From assembly GCF_900609055.1 (NCBI RefSeq), contig NZ_UXAW01000088.1:1-64000 (forward strand): DNA of 64,000 bases, written 5' to 3'. This DNA comes from Pseudogemmobacter humi. Its GTDB lineage: Bacteria > Pseudomonadota > Alphaproteobacteria > Rhodobacterales > Rhodobacteraceae. The first letter of the stretch is position 1. Every line of letters starts with the position of its first letter. Below the pieces are notes generated by a model that saw only the letters and a program-made list of their open reading frames with translations, was not told where the DNA came from and did not search any database. Made by a program: the position numbers and the translations under genes. Positions 42,835 to 51,663 of this stretch are shown in pieces.

Positions 42835-44015
42835 TAGTCCGCCGTCTGCACGCCGCCACCCTCGCCTGCCGCCGCTTCCGCCTCGATCGCCCGCCAGCGC
42901 GCGACATTCGCGTTATGCTCGGCCAGCGTCACCGCGAACGCATGTCCCCCGGTGCCATCCGCCACGAAGAACACGTAATCCGACTCCTGCGGGTTCAGCG
43001 CCGCCCCGATCGAGGCCCGGCCCGGATTGGCGATCGGCGTCGGCGGAAGCCCCGCGATCACATAGGTATTGTAGGGGGTCGCCCGGCGCAGCTCGCTCTG
43101 GCGCAGGCCGCGGCCCAGCACGCCCTCGCCTTTGGTGATACCGTAGATCACCGTCGGGTCGGTTTGCAGCCGCATCCCCTGGCGCAGGCGGTTGACGAAG
43201 ACGCTCGCCACCAGGCCGCGCTCGTCGGGCACCCCGGTCTCCTTCTCGATGATCGAGGCCATGATCATCGCCTCTTCCGGCGTGTCATAGGGCAGATCCG
43301 GCGCGCGTCCGGGCCAGAGCGCCGCCAGGATATCCTCCTGCGCCCGCGTCATCCGCGCGATCAGCGCCGCACGGTCCGAGCCCTTCTCGACATCGTAGCT
43401 CTGCGGCGCCAGCGCGCCCTCGGGCGGCACCGACGCCACCTCGCCGCTCAGGAAATCGGCGCGCTTCAGCGCATCCGCCACCTGCCAGGAGGTCGCGCCC
43501 TCGACCAGCGTCACCGTGAAGCGCATGTCCGGCTTCGCCGCGGCTTCGGTGTATTCCGCCGGCACCTCGACCGTTCCGGGCTCGAATTTCACCACCTCGA
43601 CGAAGCGGTTGGTTGCCGGATCCAGCTCGCGCAGCACCGCATTGGCGCTGGCCACGCCGATCACCAGCTGGATCTCCTGACCGCAGGTCGAGGCCCCGCC
43701 CTGCGTCAGCGCGGTCAGCACATCCTCCATCGAGGCCCCGGGCCGCACCAGGTAAGAGCCGAATTTCAGATCGGCCGAGCGCCCCGAATATTCCGTCCCG
43801 ATGCGGAAGATCCGCGCATCCGTCACCGCGCCGCGCGTCTCCAGATTGCGGCTGACCGCGGCAAGACTGGCGCCGCGCTCGACCTGGACACAGACCGCCT
43901 CGGTCAAAGGCCCCGGCTTGACGAATTCGTTCCGCCCCCAGGCCACGATCGCCGCCGCCGCGATCAGCAGCACGATGAACAGCGTCAGCGCATTCGAGGC
44001 GACCGCTTTCCACAT
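42834..44015 (-). CDS. mltG: Endolytic murein transglycosylase MltG
   Basis: Cleaves nascent glycan strands at the membrane. 393 residues: TM helix at 8-27, LysM-like region, then the YceG domain with IMASIIEKETGVPDERGLVA (catalytic Glu), NRLRQGMRLQTDPTVIYGIT, RRATPYNTYVIAGLPPTPIA and FVADGTGGHAFAVTLAEHN. It lies 3 bp after fabF, so the two form an operon. Its stop overlaps the repeat array ahead of the GTA promoter. Confidence 0.95.
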   Translation of the reverse strand: MWKAVASNALTLFIVLLIAAAAIVAWGRNEFVKPGPLTEAVCVQVERGASLAAVSRNLETRGAVTDARIFRIGTEYSGRSADLKFGSYLVRPGASMEDVLTALTQGGASTCGQEIQLVIGVASANAVLRELDPATNRFVEVVKFEPGTVEVPAEYTEAAAKPDMRFTVTLVEGATSWQVADALKRADFLSGEVASVPPEGALAPQSYDVEKGSDRAALIARMTRAQEDILAALWPGRAPDLPYDTPEEAMIMASIIEKETGVPDERGLVASVFVNRLRQGMRLQTDPTVIYGITKGEGVLGRGLRQSELRRATPYNTYVIAGLPPTPIANPGRASIGAALNPQESDYVFFVADGTGGHAFAVTLAEHNANVARWRAIEAEAAAGEGGGVQTAD

Positions 44016-44018
44016 CGC

Positions 44019-45278
44019 TTACGAGACCTTGCCCAGCACCAGGCTCGCATTGGTGCCGCCGAAGCCGAAGCTGTTCGACAGCGCGACATCGATCCTGCGC
44101 TTCACCGCCTTGTTGGCGGCAAGGTCCAGCGTCGCGCGCACCGCCGGGGTGTCGAGGTTGATCGTCGGCGGCGCCACCTGGTCGCGGATCGCGAGGATGC
44201 AGAAGATCGCCTCCACCGCCCCCGCCGCGCCCAGCAGATGCCCGATGGAGGATTTCGTGGAACTCATCGTGGCCTTCGCCGCCGCATCGCCCATGAGCCG
44301 CTCGACCGCGCCCAGTTCGATCGTATCCGCCATGGTCGAGGTGCCATGCGCGTTGATGTAATCCACCTGCGCGGGCGTGATCCCGGCCCGCTTCAGCGCC
44401 GCAGTCATCGAGCGGAACCCACCATCCCCGTCCTCGCTCGGCGCGGTGATGTGGTAAGCGTCGCCCGAGAGCCCATAGCCCAGCACCTCGGCATAGATCT
44501 TCGCGCCGCGCGCCTTCGCGTGTTCGTATTCCTCCAGCACCACGACGCCCGCGCCCTCGCCCATCACGAAACCGTCGCGGTCGGCGTCATAGGGGCGGCT
44601 CGCCTTCGCCGGATCGTCGGCGCGTTTGGTCGACAGCGCCTTGCAGGCATTGAACCCCGCGATGCCGATCTCGCTGATCGGGCTTTCCGCGCCGCCCGCC
44701 ACCATCACATCGGCATCGCCGATCTGGATCAGCCGCGCCGCATCGCCGATGGCATGAGCCCCGGTCGAGCAGGCGGTCACCACCGCATGGTTCGGCCCTT
44801 TGAAGCCGAACCGGATCGAGACCTGGCCGGAAATCAGATTGATCAGCGCGCCGGGAATGAAGAAGGGCGAAACCCGCTTCGGCCCGCGCTCTTTGATCAG
44901 CACCGCGGTCTCGGCGATCGAGGTCAGCCCGCCGATCCCTGAGCCGATCATCACCCCGGTGCGTTCCTTGTCCTCTTCCGAAGCGGGCACCCAGCCGGAA
45001 TCCTGAACCGCCTGAACCGCTGCCGCCATGCCGTAAAGGATGAAATCGTCGACCTTGCGGCGCTCTTTCGGCTCCATCCAGTCGTCGGGGTTGAAGGTCC
45101 CGTCCGAGCCGTCGCCGAACGGGATCTCGCAGGCATATTGCGTCACCACATTCGCGGCGTCGAAGCGCGTGATCGGCCCCGCGCCGGATTTCCCCTCCAG
45201 AAGGCGGCTCCAGGTCGCTTCCACTCCGCAGGCAAGCGGCGTGACCATTCCCAGACCCGTGACGACGACGCGGCGCAT
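44019..45278 (-). CDS. fabF: 3-oxoacyl-ACP synthase II (FabF)
   Basis: Elongates acyl-ACP with malonyl-ACP. 419 residues, with Cys170 in VVTACSTGAHA, the His in INAHGTST, and SSIGHLLGAAGAVEA, the full Cys-His-His triad. ATG 45278 with GGAGGAG upstream. Cotranscribed with mltG. It is separated from acpP by 399 bp that contain a 161-bp repeat and the acpP terminator. Confidence 0.97.
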   Translation of the reverse strand: MRRVVVTGLGMVTPLACGVEATWSRLLEGKSGAGPITRFDAANVVTQYACEIPFGDGSDGTFNPDDWMEPKERRKVDDFILYGMAAAVQAVQDSGWVPASEEDKERTGVMIGSGIGGLTSIAETAVLIKERGPKRVSPFFIPGALINLISGQVSIRFGFKGPNHAVVTACSTGAHAIGDAARLIQIGDADVMVAGGAESPISEIGIAGFNACKALSTKRADDPAKASRPYDADRDGFVMGEGAGVVVLEEYEHAKARGAKIYAEVLGYGLSGDAYHITAPSEDGDGGFRSMTAALKRAGITPAQVDYINAHGTSTMADTIELGAVERLMGDAAAKATMSSTKSSIGHLLGAAGAVEAIFCILAIRDQVAPPTINLDTPAVRATLDLAANKAVKRRIDVALSNSFGFGGTNASLVLGKVS

Positions 45279-45446
45279 CCCTGCTCCTCCCGAAAAGGCG
45301 AATGTTTTCCTTTCCGCCTGATACACGCCGCGCCGCGCCCCCGCAACGGAAAGGGCATACGGGCGCGACACTCCGCCGGGCCCCGCCCTCTGCGCAGCAT
45401 GCCCCCACTGCTGCGCCCGAAGGCTGCGCACGGGATGAGCCGCAGC

Positions 45447-45607
45447 GCCTTGCGGCAGAGCGCGCAAAGAGGGGGGCCAGCCCCCCGTCCCTTTCAGGGA
45501 CTCCCCCCGGGATATTTTCAGACAGAAAATGAGGCAGGGAGAGACAGGATCATTTTCTGTCCTTAAATATCCCCGCCGGAGGCAGCCGTGCCCCAAGGCA
45601 CGGCCCC
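45447..45607. repeat. 161-bp direct repeat, copy A4
   Basis: Almost identical to 49231-49391 (three mismatches counted by eye), same orientation. It contains hairpin GGGGGGCCAGCCCCCC, two A-type cores facing away from each other (GATATTTTCAGACAGAAAAT and CATTTTCTGTCCTTAAATAT), and CCGTGCCCCAAGGCACGG. It fills most of the fabF-acpP gap; no gene is seen there. Confidence 0.9.
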
Positions 45608-45625
45608 CTGCGCAGAACGCGCAAA

Positions 45626-45652
45626 GAAAAAGGCTCCCCGAAGGGAGCCTTT
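45626..45652 (-). terminator. Terminator of acpP
   Basis: Minus strand GGCTCCC-TTCG-GGGAGCC followed by TTTTTC, 25 bp after the acpP stop codon. Confidence 0.88.
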
Positions 45653-45677
45653 CGTTGTCCCACCGGGACAGAATTCG

Positions 45678-45911
45678 TCAGGCGGCCTTCGAGATGAAGG
45701 AAACCGCGTCGCCGAAGGTCTGGATGGTTTCGGCGGCATCGTCCGGGATCTCGATCCCGAATTCTTCCTCGAAAGCCATGACCAGCTCGACCGTGTCCAG
45801 CGAGTCAGCGCCGAGATCGTCGATGAACGAGGCGGTCTCGGTGACCTTGTCCTCTTCAACGCCCAGATGCTCGACAACGATCTTTTTCACGCGCTCGGCG
45901 ATGTCGCTCAT
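45678..45911 (-). CDS. acpP: Acyl carrier protein
   Basis: 77 residues, acidic. The phosphopantetheine Ser37 is in [13 protein letters not shown]. Carries growing acyl chains for FabD, FabG and FabF encoded around it. ATG 45911. It has its own predicted promoter (46021-46048) with a leader of about 100 nt and a strong terminator. Confidence 0.97.
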   Translation of the reverse strand: MSDIAERVKKIVVEHLGVEEDKVTETASFIDDLGADSLDTVELVMAFEEEFGIEIPDDAAETIQTFGDAVSFISKAA

Positions 45912-46020
45912 GTTTCGTCCTCTACTCCGTTCGCGGGGTCATGCCCCCGGCCTGGTTATCCGCCGGGGAACGACTCCCCCCCGGCGGCAGCACCGGGGGC
46001 TTCCCCGGATTCTGGCGCGC

Positions 46021-46048
46021 GCTATAGCACAGCCACGCCCCATGGCAA
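46021..46048 (-). promoter_or_regulatory. Predicted acpP promoter
   Basis: Minus strand TTGCCA (46048-46043), 16-bp spacer, TATAGC (46026-46021); start near 46014. Confidence 0.5.
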
Positions 46049-46138
46049 ATGCTTTCCGCCCCCGGGGTCAAGCCCCGCGCGGCGCCGCGCCGCAGGGAAA
46101 CACGCCTTTTTTCGTGCAGGACGGCGGGCTGCGAAAGC

Positions 46139-46876
46139 TCACAGCATCGCCATGCCGCCGTTGACGTGCAGCGTGGCGCCGGTGACATAGCCCGCTTCCT
46201 GCGACGCAAGATACAGCACCGCCGAGGCGATCTCTTCCGGACGGCCCATCCGGCCCATCGGCACCACGCGCAGGAGCCCCTCCTTCTGCGCGTCATTGAG
46301 CTTGCCGGTCATCGCGGTCTCGATGAAACCGGGCGCCACGCAGTTCACCGTGATGCCGCGGCTCGCCACTTCCGAGGCCAGCGACTTCGACAGCCCCGCC
46401 ATCCCGGCTTTCGAGGCCGAGTAGTTCACCTGGCCCGCATTGCCGGTGGCGCCCACCACCGAGGAGATATTCACGATCCGGCCGTAGCGCGCCTTCATCA
46501 TGCCGCGGATCGCCGCGCGGCACAGCCGGAACACCGCCGTGAGGTTCACGTCGATCACGCTCTGCCAGTCGTCGTCCGACATCCGCATGGCAAGGCCGTC
46601 GCGGGTGATTCCGGCGTTGTTGACGAGGATATCCACCGATCCCATCGCCTCGGCCGCCCGCTTCACCAGCCCCTCGACCTCCTCCGGCACCGAGAGGTTG
46701 CACGGCAGCACATGCGCCCGCGCGCCCAGTTCCGCAGCCAGCGCCTCCAAAGGCTCTGTCCGGGTGCCCGAAAGCCCCACCACCGCCCCCGCGCCATGCA
46801 GCACCCGGGCGATCTCGGCCCCGATTCCGCCCGAAGCGCCGGTCACCAGCGCCGTCTTTCCCGTAAGATCGAACAT
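46139..46876 (-). CDS. fabG: 3-oxoacyl-ACP reductase FabG
   Basis: NADPH-dependent reduction of 3-oxoacyl-ACP. 245-residue short-chain dehydrogenase: TGASGGIGAEIARVLH (nucleotide loop), LVNNAGITRDGLAMRM, NISSVVGATGNAGQVNYSAS with the Ser-Tyr-Lys triad (YSASKAG), and VAPGFIETAMT. Followed by acpP (227-bp gap with promoter); preceded by fabD with a 59-bp gap holding a dispersed repeat. Confidence 0.96.
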   Translation of the reverse strand: MFDLTGKTALVTGASGGIGAEIARVLHGAGAVVGLSGTRTEPLEALAAELGARAHVLPCNLSVPEEVEGLVKRAAEAMGSVDILVNNAGITRDGLAMRMSDDDWQSVIDVNLTAVFRLCRAAIRGMMKARYGRIVNISSVVGATGNAGQVNYSASKAGMAGLSKSLASEVASRGITVNCVAPGFIETAMTGKLNDAQKEGLLRVVPMGRMGRPEEIASAVLYLASQEAGYVTGATLHVNGGMAML

Positions 46877-46883
46877 CCCCCGA

Positions 46884-46935
46884 CCCCTTTATTTTCTGTC
46901 ACTAAATATCCCCGGGGCGTCCCCCGGCGCAAACA
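46884..46935 (+). repeat. Dispersed intergenic repeat, copy A5
   Basis: TTATTTTCTGTCACTAAATA followed by TCCCCGGGGCGTCCCCCGG: an A-type core between fabD and fabG. Confidence 0.75.
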
Positions 46936-47868
46936 TCAGCCTTTCAGCGCCGCCACATCCGCGGGCGTGCCGACAGCCCGCGTCACCGCTTCCTTCTGGA
47001 TGCGTTTGATCATGCCCGAAAGCGCCTTGCCCGCGCCGATTTCCCAGTATTCGCCGACGCCCGCGCGCTCCATCCACAGGACCGACTCGCGCCAGCGGAC
47101 CGAGCCCGTCACCTGCGCGACCAGCAGCCCCGCGATCTTCGCGGCCTCGGTCACCGCCTCGGCGCGCACGTTGACCACCACCGGCACCACGGGATCGGTG
47201 ATCGCCACCGCCGCCAGCGCCTCGGCCATCCGCGCCGCGGCGGGCTGCATCAGCGCGCAATGGAACGGCGCGCTCACCGGCAGCATCAGCGCGCGTTTCG
47301 CGCCCTTCGCCTTCGCGATCTCCACCGCCCGCTCCACCGCGCCCTTGTGGCCAGAGACCACCACCTGCGCCGGATCGTTGTCGTTCGCGGCCTGGCAGAC
47401 TTCTCCTTCGGCCGCTTCCGCCGCCACCGCGCTCGCCGTCTCGAAATCGAGGCCGAGCAGCGCCGCCATCGCGCCCACGCCGACCGGCACCGCCTCCTGC
47501 ATCGCCTGGCCGCGCACCCTGAGCAGCCGCGCCGTATCCGAAAGACCGAGGCTGCCCGCCGCACAAAGCGCCGAATATTCGCCAAGCGAATGGCCCGCCA
47601 CGAAATCCGCGGTGCCTTTCAGCGGGAAACCCTCGGCCTCCAGCACCCGCACCGCCGCGATCGAGGTCGCCATCAGCGCCGGCTGCGCGTTCTGCGTCAG
47701 CGTCAGCTCCGCGATGTCGCCCTCCCATATCAGCTTCGAGAGCTTTTCGCCGAGCGCCTCGTCCACCTCGTCGAACACCGCCTTCGCCACCGGCCAGGCT
47801 TCGGCCAGATCCTTGCCCATCCCGATGGTCTGCGCGCCCTGGCCGGGGAATACGAATGCGCGGCTCAT
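46936..47868 (-). CDS. fabD: Malonyl-CoA:ACP transacylase
   Basis: Loads malonyl on ACP. 310 residues: FVFPGQGAQTIGMGKDLA, active Ser94 in AGHSLGEYSALCAAG, the Arg in RLLRVRGQAMQEA, and APFHCALM with the catalytic His. First gene of fabD-fabG-acpP. Divergent from the b561-YceI gene. Confidence 0.97.
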   Translation of the reverse strand: MSRAFVFPGQGAQTIGMGKDLAEAWPVAKAVFDEVDEALGEKLSKLIWEGDIAELTLTQNAQPALMATSIAAVRVLEAEGFPLKGTADFVAGHSLGEYSALCAAGSLGLSDTARLLRVRGQAMQEAVPVGVGAMAALLGLDFETASAVAAEAAEGEVCQAANDNDPAQVVVSGHKGAVERAVEIAKAKGAKRALMLPVSAPFHCALMQPAAARMAEALAAVAITDPVVPVVVNVRAEAVTEAAKIAGLLVAQVTGSVRWRESVLWMERAGVGEYWEIGAGKALSGMIKRIQKEAVTRAVGTPADVAALKG

Positions 47869-48012
47869 GCCTCATCCTCCATTGCTTTCCCCCGCAATAC
47901 CCGCTGCCGCGGGCTGCCGCAATGCGGCCGCGCACAGAGCCTGTGCCCCCGGCCGGGATTACGCCGGGCGCCCGGCCTGCTAATCTGCGTCCAAACCAGA
48001 CCGGAGTCCCCC

Positions 48013-49209
48013 ATGCCCGCCCGCAACACCGAGGCCAGCTACGGCGCCGTCAGCCGCATGTTCCACTGGCTGACCGCGCTTCTGATCCTGACCGTCTTTC
48101 CGCTCGGCATGTTCGCCGAAAGCCTGCCCTGGGCCACCCCGGAAGAGCTCGCCCGCAAGGCGCAGGCGTTTTCCATCCACAAGACGCTGGGCACGCTGGT
48201 GTTCTTCGTGGCGCTCGCGCGCATCCTCTGGGCGCTGACCGAAACCCGGCCCGCCCCCCTGCATCCCGAGCGGCGGCTGGAGACCTTCGCCGCCGAGGCG
48301 GTGCACTGGGCGCTCTATATATCTCTGGTCGCGGTGCCGCTCTCGGGCTGGATCCATCACGCCGCGGTGGACGGTTTCGCGCCGATCCTCTGGCCCCTGG
48401 GGCAGGGCCTGCCCTTCGTGCCGAAATCCGAAAGCCTCGCGGAAGCCGCCGCCACCGCGCATGGCCTCTTCACCAAACTGCTGCTTGCAAGCCTCGTGCT
48501 GCATGTCGTGGGCGCGCTGAAACACGTCTTCATCGACCGCGACGAGACGCTGGCGCGGATGACCCGCGGCACCCCCTCGCAAGCCGGGGGCCGCCCGCAC
48601 AAAAGTCGCGCGCCGATGCTGGCGGCCGTCGCGGTCTGGGCCCTCGCCGGGCTGGGCGCCTGGGGCATCGCCCGACCCGAAGCGCCCGAGGCCACCAAAA
48701 CCGCCGCCGCCTCTGCCCCCGCCGGCAACTGGCAGGTGGAAGAGGGCAGCCTCAGTTTCACCGTCCGCCAGATGGGCAGCGCGGTCGCGGGCCATTTCCC
48801 CGACTGGAGCGCAGAGATCAGCTTCGACGAGACCCCGGACGCCGATGGCAGCAACGGCTCGGTCAGAGTGACGATCGACACCACCAGCCTCGGCCTCGGC
48901 GCCGTCACCGACCAGGCCAAAGGCGCCGATTTCTTCGATACGACGAACCATCCGATGGCGCTCTTCACCGCCAGGATCCGCCCCGAAGGCGAAGCCTGGG
49001 CCGCCACCGGCACCCTGAGCCTGCGCGGCGCCGAGCGCCCCGTCACCCTGCCCTTCACGCTGGAAATCAGCGGCGACACCGCGATCATGCGCGGCGAGAC
49101 CACGCTCGACCGCCGCGACTTCGGCATCGGCGCGAACTATACTGACGAGTCCCAGGTCGGGTTTTCGGTCGTGGTCACGGCGGAACTGACCGCGCGCCGC
49201 CGGGACTGA
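48013..49209 (+). CDS. Cytochrome b561-YceI fusion protein
   Basis: 398 residues. An N-terminal cytochrome b561 domain with four TM helices and haem-ligand His residues (FHWLTALLILTVFPLGM, IHKTLGTLVFFVAL, VHWALYISLVAVPLSGWIHH, HGLFTKLLLASLVLHVVGAL), a fifth TM (APMLAAVAVWALAGLGAWGI), then a periplasmic YceI lipocalin-like domain at about 215-398 (WQVEEGSLSFTVRQMGSAVA, VTIDTTSLGLG, DFFDTTNHPMALFTA). YceI domains bind isoprenoid quinone-like molecules, suggesting electron exchange with a bound quinone. A separate YceI gene lies convergent downstream. Confidence 0.92.
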   Translation: MPARNTEASYGAVSRMFHWLTALLILTVFPLGMFAESLPWATPEELARKAQAFSIHKTLGTLVFFVALARILWALTETRPAPLHPERRLETFAAEAVHWALYISLVAVPLSGWIHHAAVDGFAPILWPLGQGLPFVPKSESLAEAAATAHGLFTKLLLASLVLHVVGALKHVFIDRDETLARMTRGTPSQAGGRPHKSRAPMLAAVAVWALAGLGAWGIARPEAPEATKTAAASAPAGNWQVEEGSLSFTVRQMGSAVAGHFPDWSAEISFDETPDADGSNGSVRVTIDTTSLGLGAVTDQAKGADFFDTTNHPMALFTARIRPEGEAWAATGTLSLRGAERPVTLPFTLEISGDTAIMRGETTLDRRDFGIGANYTDESQVGFSVVVTAELTARRRD

Positions 49210-49230
49210 GCCTCTCCGGCCGGCGCGCGC

Positions 49231-49391
49231 GCCTTGTGGCAGAGCGCGCAAAGAGGGGGGCCAGCCCCCCGTCCCTTTCAGGGACTCCCCCCGGGATATT
49301 TTCAGACAGAAAATGAGGCAGGCAGGGACAGGATCATTTTCTGTCCTTAAATATCCCCGCCGGAGGCAGCCGTGCCCCAAGGCACGGCCCC
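49231..49391. repeat. 161-bp direct repeat, copy A6
   Basis: Partner of copy A4 (45447-45607), same orientation, 3784 bp away. Together they flank acpP, fabG, fabD and the b561-YceI gene. It accounts for most of the 301-bp gap between the b561-YceI fusion and the second yceI gene. Confidence 0.9.
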
Positions 49392-49457
49392 CCGCCGCAA
49401 ATCGGGGGCGATCACGCCGCAGGAGGGGTCGGCAGATCCGGCCGCATCCGACAAATG

Positions 49458-49485
49458 AAAAGGCCGCCGGATCGCGCCGGCGGCC
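49458..49485 (-). terminator. Terminator of yceI
   Basis: Minus strand GGCCGCCGG-CGCGAT-CCGGCGGCC followed by TTTT. Confidence 0.85.
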
Positions 49486-49510
49486 TTTGGTCAGATGAGC
49501 GGGCGGTGGA

Positions 49511-50089
49511 TCACTCCGCTTTGGCCGCCTCGATATTGATCGTCACCGGCACTTCGTCGCTGATGAAGGGCGCGAAATTGCCGAGGCCGAACTCCGAGCG
49601 CACCAGCGTGGTGGTCGCGGTAAAGCCGAGCCAGGGTTTCTTCTCCATCGGATGCTCGCCCGCCTGGTTCAGCGTGGTGTCCAGCACGACGGGCTTCGTC
49701 ACCCCGTTCAGCGTCAGATCGCCGGTGATCTTCGCGGTGTTCTCGCCGGTCACCTCGATCGCGGTCGAGGTGAAGCTGACGGTCTGATCCTTCGCCGGGT
49801 CGAAGAAATCGGGCGACATGAAATGCTGGAGCCGCGCTTCCCATCCGGTCAGCATCGTATCGGCCGGGAACGAAACCGTGACCGAGGATTCCGCCGGATT
49901 TTCGGCATCGAACTGGATCTCGCCGTTGAAGCCCGAGAACAGGCCCCAGTTGGTGGAATAGCCGAGATGGTTGTAGCTGAACAGAATCTGGCTGTGGCTC
50001 GCGTCCAGCGCGTATTTCTCGGCCTCGGCCATGGCGGGCGCGGCGCCGAGCGCGAAGGCTGCGAAAGCAAGGCAAAGCGGGCGGTTCAT
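49511..50089 (-). CDS. YceI family periplasmic protein
   Basis: 192 residues with a Sec signal (MNRPLCLAFAAFALGAAPAM, cut near AMA-EA) and the YceI fold: YALDASHSQILFSYNHLGYS, FPADTMLTGWEARLQHFMSP, DFFDPAKDQTVSFTST, ITGDLTLNGVTKPVVLD. Binds polyisoprenoid or quinone-like lipids in related proteins. ATG 50089 with AGGAG. Convergent with the b561-YceI fusion, so the two YceI modules may cooperate. Confidence 0.92.
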   Translation of the reverse strand: MNRPLCLAFAAFALGAAPAMAEAEKYALDASHSQILFSYNHLGYSTNWGLFSGFNGEIQFDAENPAESSVTVSFPADTMLTGWEARLQHFMSPDFFDPAKDQTVSFTSTAIEVTGENTAKITGDLTLNGVTKPVVLDTTLNQAGEHPMEKKPWLGFTATTTLVRSEFGLGNFAPFISDEVPVTINIEAAKAE

Positions 50090-50237
50090 ACCTGTCTCCT
50101 GATCGGTAAAAATATGGCGCAAAGACTGCCGGTCATGCTGCATCTGCACAATCCGGCATGATCGAACAGGATCCCTGCGCCTTTGAACAGTCACAACTGC
50201 GCCAGCCGGCGTGATCGCGCCCCCGCCCCCTTCGCGC

Positions 50238-50265
50238 TTGCAACCGGGTCCGCCGCGTGTATAAG
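50238..50265 (+). promoter_or_regulatory. Predicted rpsF operon promoter
   Basis: TTGCAA (50238-50243), 16-bp spacer, TATAAG (50260-50265); leader of about 100 nt before rpsF, where S6:S18 autoregulation acts in other bacteria. Confidence 0.5.
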
Positions 50266-50373
50266 GCCGCATCCTTTCCGATTTACCCATGAACCGGCGA
50301 TGCCTCTCGTGGACGGGCGCGGAAAGGCTCTTGCCCGTTCTTTGAAGCCGCCCCTGAAAAGCAAGGAAGCCTC

Positions 50374-50775
50374 ATGCCGCTTTACGAGCATGTCTTCATC
50401 TCGCGCCAGGATCTTTCCAACGCGCAGGCCGAAGGTCTCATCGAACATTTCTCCACGGTTCTCGCGGACAACGGCGGCAAGGTCGTTGAAAACGAATACT
50501 GGGGCGTCAAGACGATGGCCTACAAGATCAACAAGAACCGCAAGGGCCATTTCGCCCTCCTGAAATCCGACGCCCCGGCGGGTGCCGTGCAGGAGATGGA
50601 ACGCCTGATGCGCCTGCACGACGACGTGATGCGCGTTCTGACCGTCAAGGTCGAGAAGCATGCCGAGGGCCCCTCGGTGCAGATGCAGAAGCGCGACGAG
50701 CGTGAAGGCCGCGGCGAGCGCGGCGACCGCGACCGCGATGGCGACCGTGGCTTCGAACGCCGCGAACGTCGCTGA
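50374..50775 (+). CDS. rpsF: 30S ribosomal protein S6
   Basis: 133 residues: MPLYEHVFISRQDLSNAQAE, ENEYWGVKTMAYKINKNRKG, HFALLKSDAPAGAVQEMERL, plus a C-terminal extension very rich in Arg, Asp, Gly and Glu (residues about 108-133). Binds S18 on the 30S platform. First gene of rpsF-rpsR-rplI. Confidence 0.97.
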   Translation: MPLYEHVFISRQDLSNAQAEGLIEHFSTVLADNGGKVVENEYWGVKTMAYKINKNRKGHFALLKSDAPAGAVQEMERLMRLHDDVMRVLTVKVEKHAEGPSVQMQKRDEREGRGERGDRDRDGDRGFERRERR

Positions 50776-50803
50776 TCACAGGCTGAGGAAAGGTTCATAA
50801 ACC

Positions 50804-51031
50804 ATGGCGAACAAACCGTTTTTCCGCCGCCGCAAGGTTTGCCCCTTCTCGGGCGACAACGCGCCGGCCATCGACTACAAAGACACCCGTCTGCTTCAGC
50901 GCTACATCTCGGAACGCGGCAAGATCGTTCCGTCGCGCATCACCGCCGTCTCGGCGAAGAAGCAGCGTGAACTGGCCCGGGCCATCAAGCGCGCGCGTTT
51001 CCTCGCGCTTTTGCCCTATGCCGTGAAGTGA
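50804..51031 (+). CDS. rpsR: 30S ribosomal protein S18
   Basis: 75 residues, basic: [60 protein letters not shown]. One Cys is kept. 28 bp after rpsF, 13 bp before rplI. Confidence 0.97.
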   Translation: MANKPFFRRRKVCPFSGDNAPAIDYKDTRLLQRYISERGKIVPSRITAVSAKKQRELARAIKRARFLALLPYAVK

Positions 51032-51044
51032 GGGGCCTGAAACA

Positions 51045-51614
51045 ATGCAAGTGATCCTGCTCCAGCGTGTGGCGAAGCTCGGCCAGATGGGCGAAGTCGT
51101 CAACGTCAAGCCGGGCTATGCCCGCAACTTCCTGCTGCCCCAGGGCAAGGCACTGCGCGCCTCGGAAGAAAACATCAAGGGATTCGAGACCCGCAAGGCC
51201 CAGCTTGAGGCCGACAACCTCGAAACCCGGAAAGAGGCCGAAGCCGTCGGCGCCAAACTCGACGGCCAGGTCTTCATCGTGATCCGTTCGGCTTCCGAAT
51301 CGGGCGCGCTCTACGGTTCGGTCACCGGCCGCGACGTCTCCGAGGCGGCGACCGCCGCCGGCTTCACCCTCGGCCGCAACCAGGTCGTGCAGGACAAGCC
51401 GATCAAGGATCTGGGCCTGCACAAGGTGAACGTGGTGCTGCACCCGGAAGTCACGGTCAGCGTCTCGGTCAACGTGGCGCGTTCGGTCGAGGAAGCCGCG
51501 CTTCAGGCCTCGGGCAAGTCGATCCAGGAACTGGCGGCCGAAGCCGAAGCCCAGGCCGAGTTCGAGATCGCGGAACTGTTCGACGAAGTCGGCGCCGCCG
51601 CTTCGGACGAATAA
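51045..51614 (+). CDS. rplI: 50S ribosomal protein L9
   Basis: 189 residues: [40 protein letters not shown], then the long helix and C-terminal domain ([20 protein letters not shown]). The C-terminus has an acidic extension of about 40 residues ([20 protein letters not shown]) common in alphaproteobacteria. Confidence 0.97.
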   Translation: MQVILLQRVAKLGQMGEVVNVKPGYARNFLLPQGKALRASEENIKGFETRKAQLEADNLETRKEAEAVGAKLDGQVFIVIRSASESGALYGSVTGRDVSEAATAAGFTLGRNQVVQDKPIKDLGLHKVNVVLHPEVTVSVSVNVARSVEEAALQASGKSIQELAAEAEAQAEFEIAELFDEVGAAASDE

Positions 51615-51636
51615 GCCGCCCTTAGCGCAAGATCAG

Positions 51637-51663
51637 GCCGCGCCCAACCGGGCGCGGCTTTTT
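51637..51663 (+). terminator. Terminator of the rpsF-rpsR-rplI operon
   Basis: GCCGCGCCC-AACC-GGGCGCGGC followed by TTTTTC. Confidence 0.9.

Noticed and set aside
45300-45600. Short open frames shared between 45.3-45.6 kb and 49.2-49.4 kb
   Set aside because: They look like a duplicated gene but are produced by the 161-bp non-coding repeat; the shared peptide has no fold-like features.
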